A DNA stretch of 64,000 nucleotides from an uncultured Oceanobacter sp. (GTDB lineage: Bacteria; Pseudomonadota; Gammaproteobacteria; Pseudomonadales; Oceanobacteraceae): positions 62,001 to 126,000 of the forward strand of contig CAJXTI010000001.1 in NCBI GenBank assembly GCA_913061185.1, given 5' to 3'. The translations under genes and the position numbers were made by a program. The number at the start of each line of letters is the position of its first letter. Position 1 is the first letter of the stretch. Below are positions 62,367 to 64,000 of this stretch, in pieces. Under the pieces are notes generated by a model. It was not told where the DNA came from. It saw only the letters and a list, made by a program, of their open reading frames with translations, and did not search any database.

Positions 62367-64000
62367 ATGGCAAAGAATTTCGTACTGTGGGCAGTGATTG
62401 CTGCGGTCCTGATGATGGTGTTTAACAACTTCCAGAACGTCGGGCGTGGTAATGAACTGTCGTACTCAGAATTTATCACTGCTGTTGAAAGCGGCCAGGT
62501 TGAGCGCGTTACGATTGCGGGTCAGAACATTACCGGCACCAGCAGCAATGGTGAGTCGTTTGAAACTGTACTGCCAGCTTATGACGACAAGCTGATGGAT
62601 ACGCTGCTGAATAATCAGGTCAAGGTGGTTGGTGAAAAGCCTGAAAAACAGGGCTTCTTTACCCAGTTACTGCTGGCGTCGCTGCCTATTTTGATCATTC
62701 TGGCGGTGTTTATGTTTTTCATGCGTCAGATGCAAGGGGGCGGTTCCGGTCGCGGAGGCCCGATGGCCTTTGGTAAAAGCAAGGCCAAGCTGCTGAGTGA
62801 AGACCAGATCAAAACCACCTTTGAAGATGTGGCTGGTTGCGATGAAGCGAAGGAAGACGTTAAAGAGCTGGTTGAATTTCTGCGTGACCCTGGCAAGTAC
62901 CAGCGACTGGGAGGCAAGATTCCCCGTGGTGTCTTGATGGTGGGGCAGCCCGGTACCGGTAAAACCCTGCTGGCCAAAGCGATTGCAGGTGAAGCCAAGG
63001 TGCCGTTTTTCTCCATCTCCGGTTCTGACTTCGTCGAAATGTTTGTTGGCGTGGGTGCATCCCGTGTGCGGGATATGTTTGATCAGGCCAAGAAGCAGGC
63101 ACCTTGTATTATCTTTATTGATGAAATCGATGCCGTTGGTCGTTCTCGTGGTGTTGGGATTGGCGGCGGTAACGACGAGCGCGAACAGACCCTGAACCAG
63201 TTGCTGGTTGAGATGGACGGCTTTGAGGTTAACGACGGCATTATTGTGATTGCTGCTACTAACCGCCCTGATGTACTCGACCCTGCGCTGTTGCGTCCTG
63301 GTCGCTTCGATCGCCAGGTGGTGGTCGGTTTGCCGGATATTCGTGGCCGTGAGCAAATCCTCAAGGTGCATATGCGTAAAGTACCTGTTGCAGACAATGT
63401 TAATGCTTCTGTGATTGCCCGTGGTACGCCAGGATTTTCCGGTGCAGATCTGGCGAATCTGGTGAATGAAGCAGCGTTGTTTGCGGCACGTGCAAACAGC
63501 AATCACGTTACCATGGAAGAGTTCGAGCAAGCCAAGGACAAGATCCTGATGGGTGCCGAACGCAAGACCATGGTGATGTCGGAGAAAGAAAAGACCAACA
63601 CAGCCTATCATGAGGCAGGTCACGCCATTGTTGGGCGTCTGGTGCCGGAGCATGACCCTGTTTATAAGGTTTCGATTATTCCGCGTGGACGGGCACTAGG
63701 TGTCACTATGTTCTTGCCTGAAGAAGATCGTCATTCCATCAGCAAACGTGGTATCGAAAGCAATATCTGTTCGCTTTATGGCGGACGTATTGCTGAAGAG
63801 ATGACTCTGGGTCGGGATGGTGTTACGACAGGTGCTTCCAACGACATTGAGCGTGCGACCAAGTATGCCCGCAACTATGTTACCAAGTGGGGGTTGTCCG
63901 AGAAACTGGGCGCACAGCTGTACACCGAAGAAGAGCAGCAAGGCTATTTGGGAGCGGCAGGTGGTGGCCAGTTGTCCCATCTTTCAGACGATACCGCGCG
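62367..64000 (+). CDS. ftsH: ATP-dependent zinc metalloprotease FtsH (5' part, cut by window edge)
   Basis: Membrane AAA protease that degrades LpxC, sigma-32 and misfolded membrane proteins. 544 codons are visible from ATG 62367 (family about 640). Transmembrane helices at about 5-22 and 100-118, Walker A GQPGTGKT (193-200; the usual GPPGTGKT has Pro at the second position), Walker B IIFIDEID, second region of homology [20 protein letters not shown], and zinc site HEAGH (415-419). The long minus-strand frames opposite are shadows. Confidence 0.97.
   Translation, partial: MAKNFVLWAVIAAVLMMVFNNFQNVGRGNELSYSEFITAVESGQVERVTIAGQNITGTSSNGESFETVLPAYDDKLMDTLLNNQVKVVGEKPEKQGFFTQLLLASLPILIILAVFMFFMRQMQGGGSGRGGPMAFGKSKAKLLSEDQIKTTFEDVAGCDEAKEDVKELVEFLRDPGKYQRLGGKIPRGVLMVGQPGTGKTLLAKAIAGEAKVPFFSISGSDFVEMFVGVGASRVRDMFDQAKKQAPCIIFIDEIDAVGRSRGVGIGGGNDEREQTLNQLLVEMDGFEVNDGIIVIAATNRPDVLDPALLRPGRFDRQVVVGLPDIRGREQILKVHMRKVPVADNVNASVIARGTPGFSGADLANLVNEAALFAARANSNHVTMEEFEQAKDKILMGAERKTMVMSEKEKTNTAYHEAGHAIVGRLVPEHDPVYKVSIIPRGRALGVTMFLPEEDRHSISKRGIESNICSLYGGRIAEEMTLGRDGVTTGASNDIERATKYARNYVTKWGLSEKLGAQLYTEEEQQGYLGAAGGGQLSHLSDDTA

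Noticed and set aside
62667..63653. A 328-codon minus-strand open frame
   Set aside because: It lies wholly opposite ftsH, has no ribosome site and a shadow-like composition; the plus strand is unmistakably FtsH.

Overview
The window is a gammaproteobacterial chromosome segment. The gene orders prmA–DUF3426–dusB–fis–purH, yacG–coaE–pilD–pilC–pilB–pilA and yhbY/rlmE–ftsH are typical of the Pseudomonadales/Oceanospirillales side of the class. A marine oil-spirillum relative (Thalassolituus/Oceanobacter-like) is my best guess, but no rRNA or other decisive marker is present. I saw no tRNA, rRNA, IS element, prophage or CRISPR array.

Layout. 0–6.9 kb: housekeeping genes (purH 5' part, fis, dusB, a zinc-ribbon DUF3426 protein, prmA, a PCuAC copper chaperone, a REP-like repeat pair, yacG, coaE). 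6.9–11.7 kb: type IV pilus genes pilD-C-B-A, with a sigma-54 promoter and an enhancer-like palindrome upstream of pilA. 11.8–16.1 kb: a minisatellite, then a cobalamin riboswitch driving btuB and a surface-type lipoprotein. 16.2–24.1 kb: orphan histidine kinase, panE-like reductase, yajQ, ampG, and a lapG–lapD pair (c-di-GMP control of a surface adhesin). 24.3–27.9 kb: a phosphatase, an O-antigen-ligase-family protein and two tandem secreted Ala-rich repeat proteins with Thr/Ser/Pro tails.

28.5–58.6 kb is a surface-polysaccharide region. It opens with a sulfate-activation block (SLC13 permease, cysC, cysQ, cysD, cysN). An AT-rich cassette follows (two GT4 glycosyltransferases, a Wzy-like polymerase, a PAPS-type sulfotransferase, a GT26 glycosyltransferase), then nucleotide-sugar genes (gmd, fcl, galE, gmm, manC), a second AT-rich patch (pyruvyltransferase, Wzx flippase), and manB and ugd. 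A beta-CASP RNase-like protein, a WcaJ-type priming transferase, an outer-membrane barrel, a short OPX protein, a BY-kinase co-polymerase and a small membrane protein complete it. Read together this is a Wzx/Wzy-dependent exopolysaccharide predicted to contain fucose, to be pyruvylated and probably sulfated. PAPS would be made and PAP recycled by the genes directly upstream of the sulfotransferase. Export would use a short OPX protein plus a separate barrel.

58.7–64 kb returns to core genes: fabA, a FabH-like ketosynthase, a DUF4149 protein, yhbY, rlmE and the 5' part of ftsH. The observations most worth a second look are the sulfated-EPS module, the secreted repeat protein/ligase pair, the B12 receptor with its lipoprotein partner, the sigma-54 pilA control region, and a Fur-box-like palindrome ahead of the EPS export genes.
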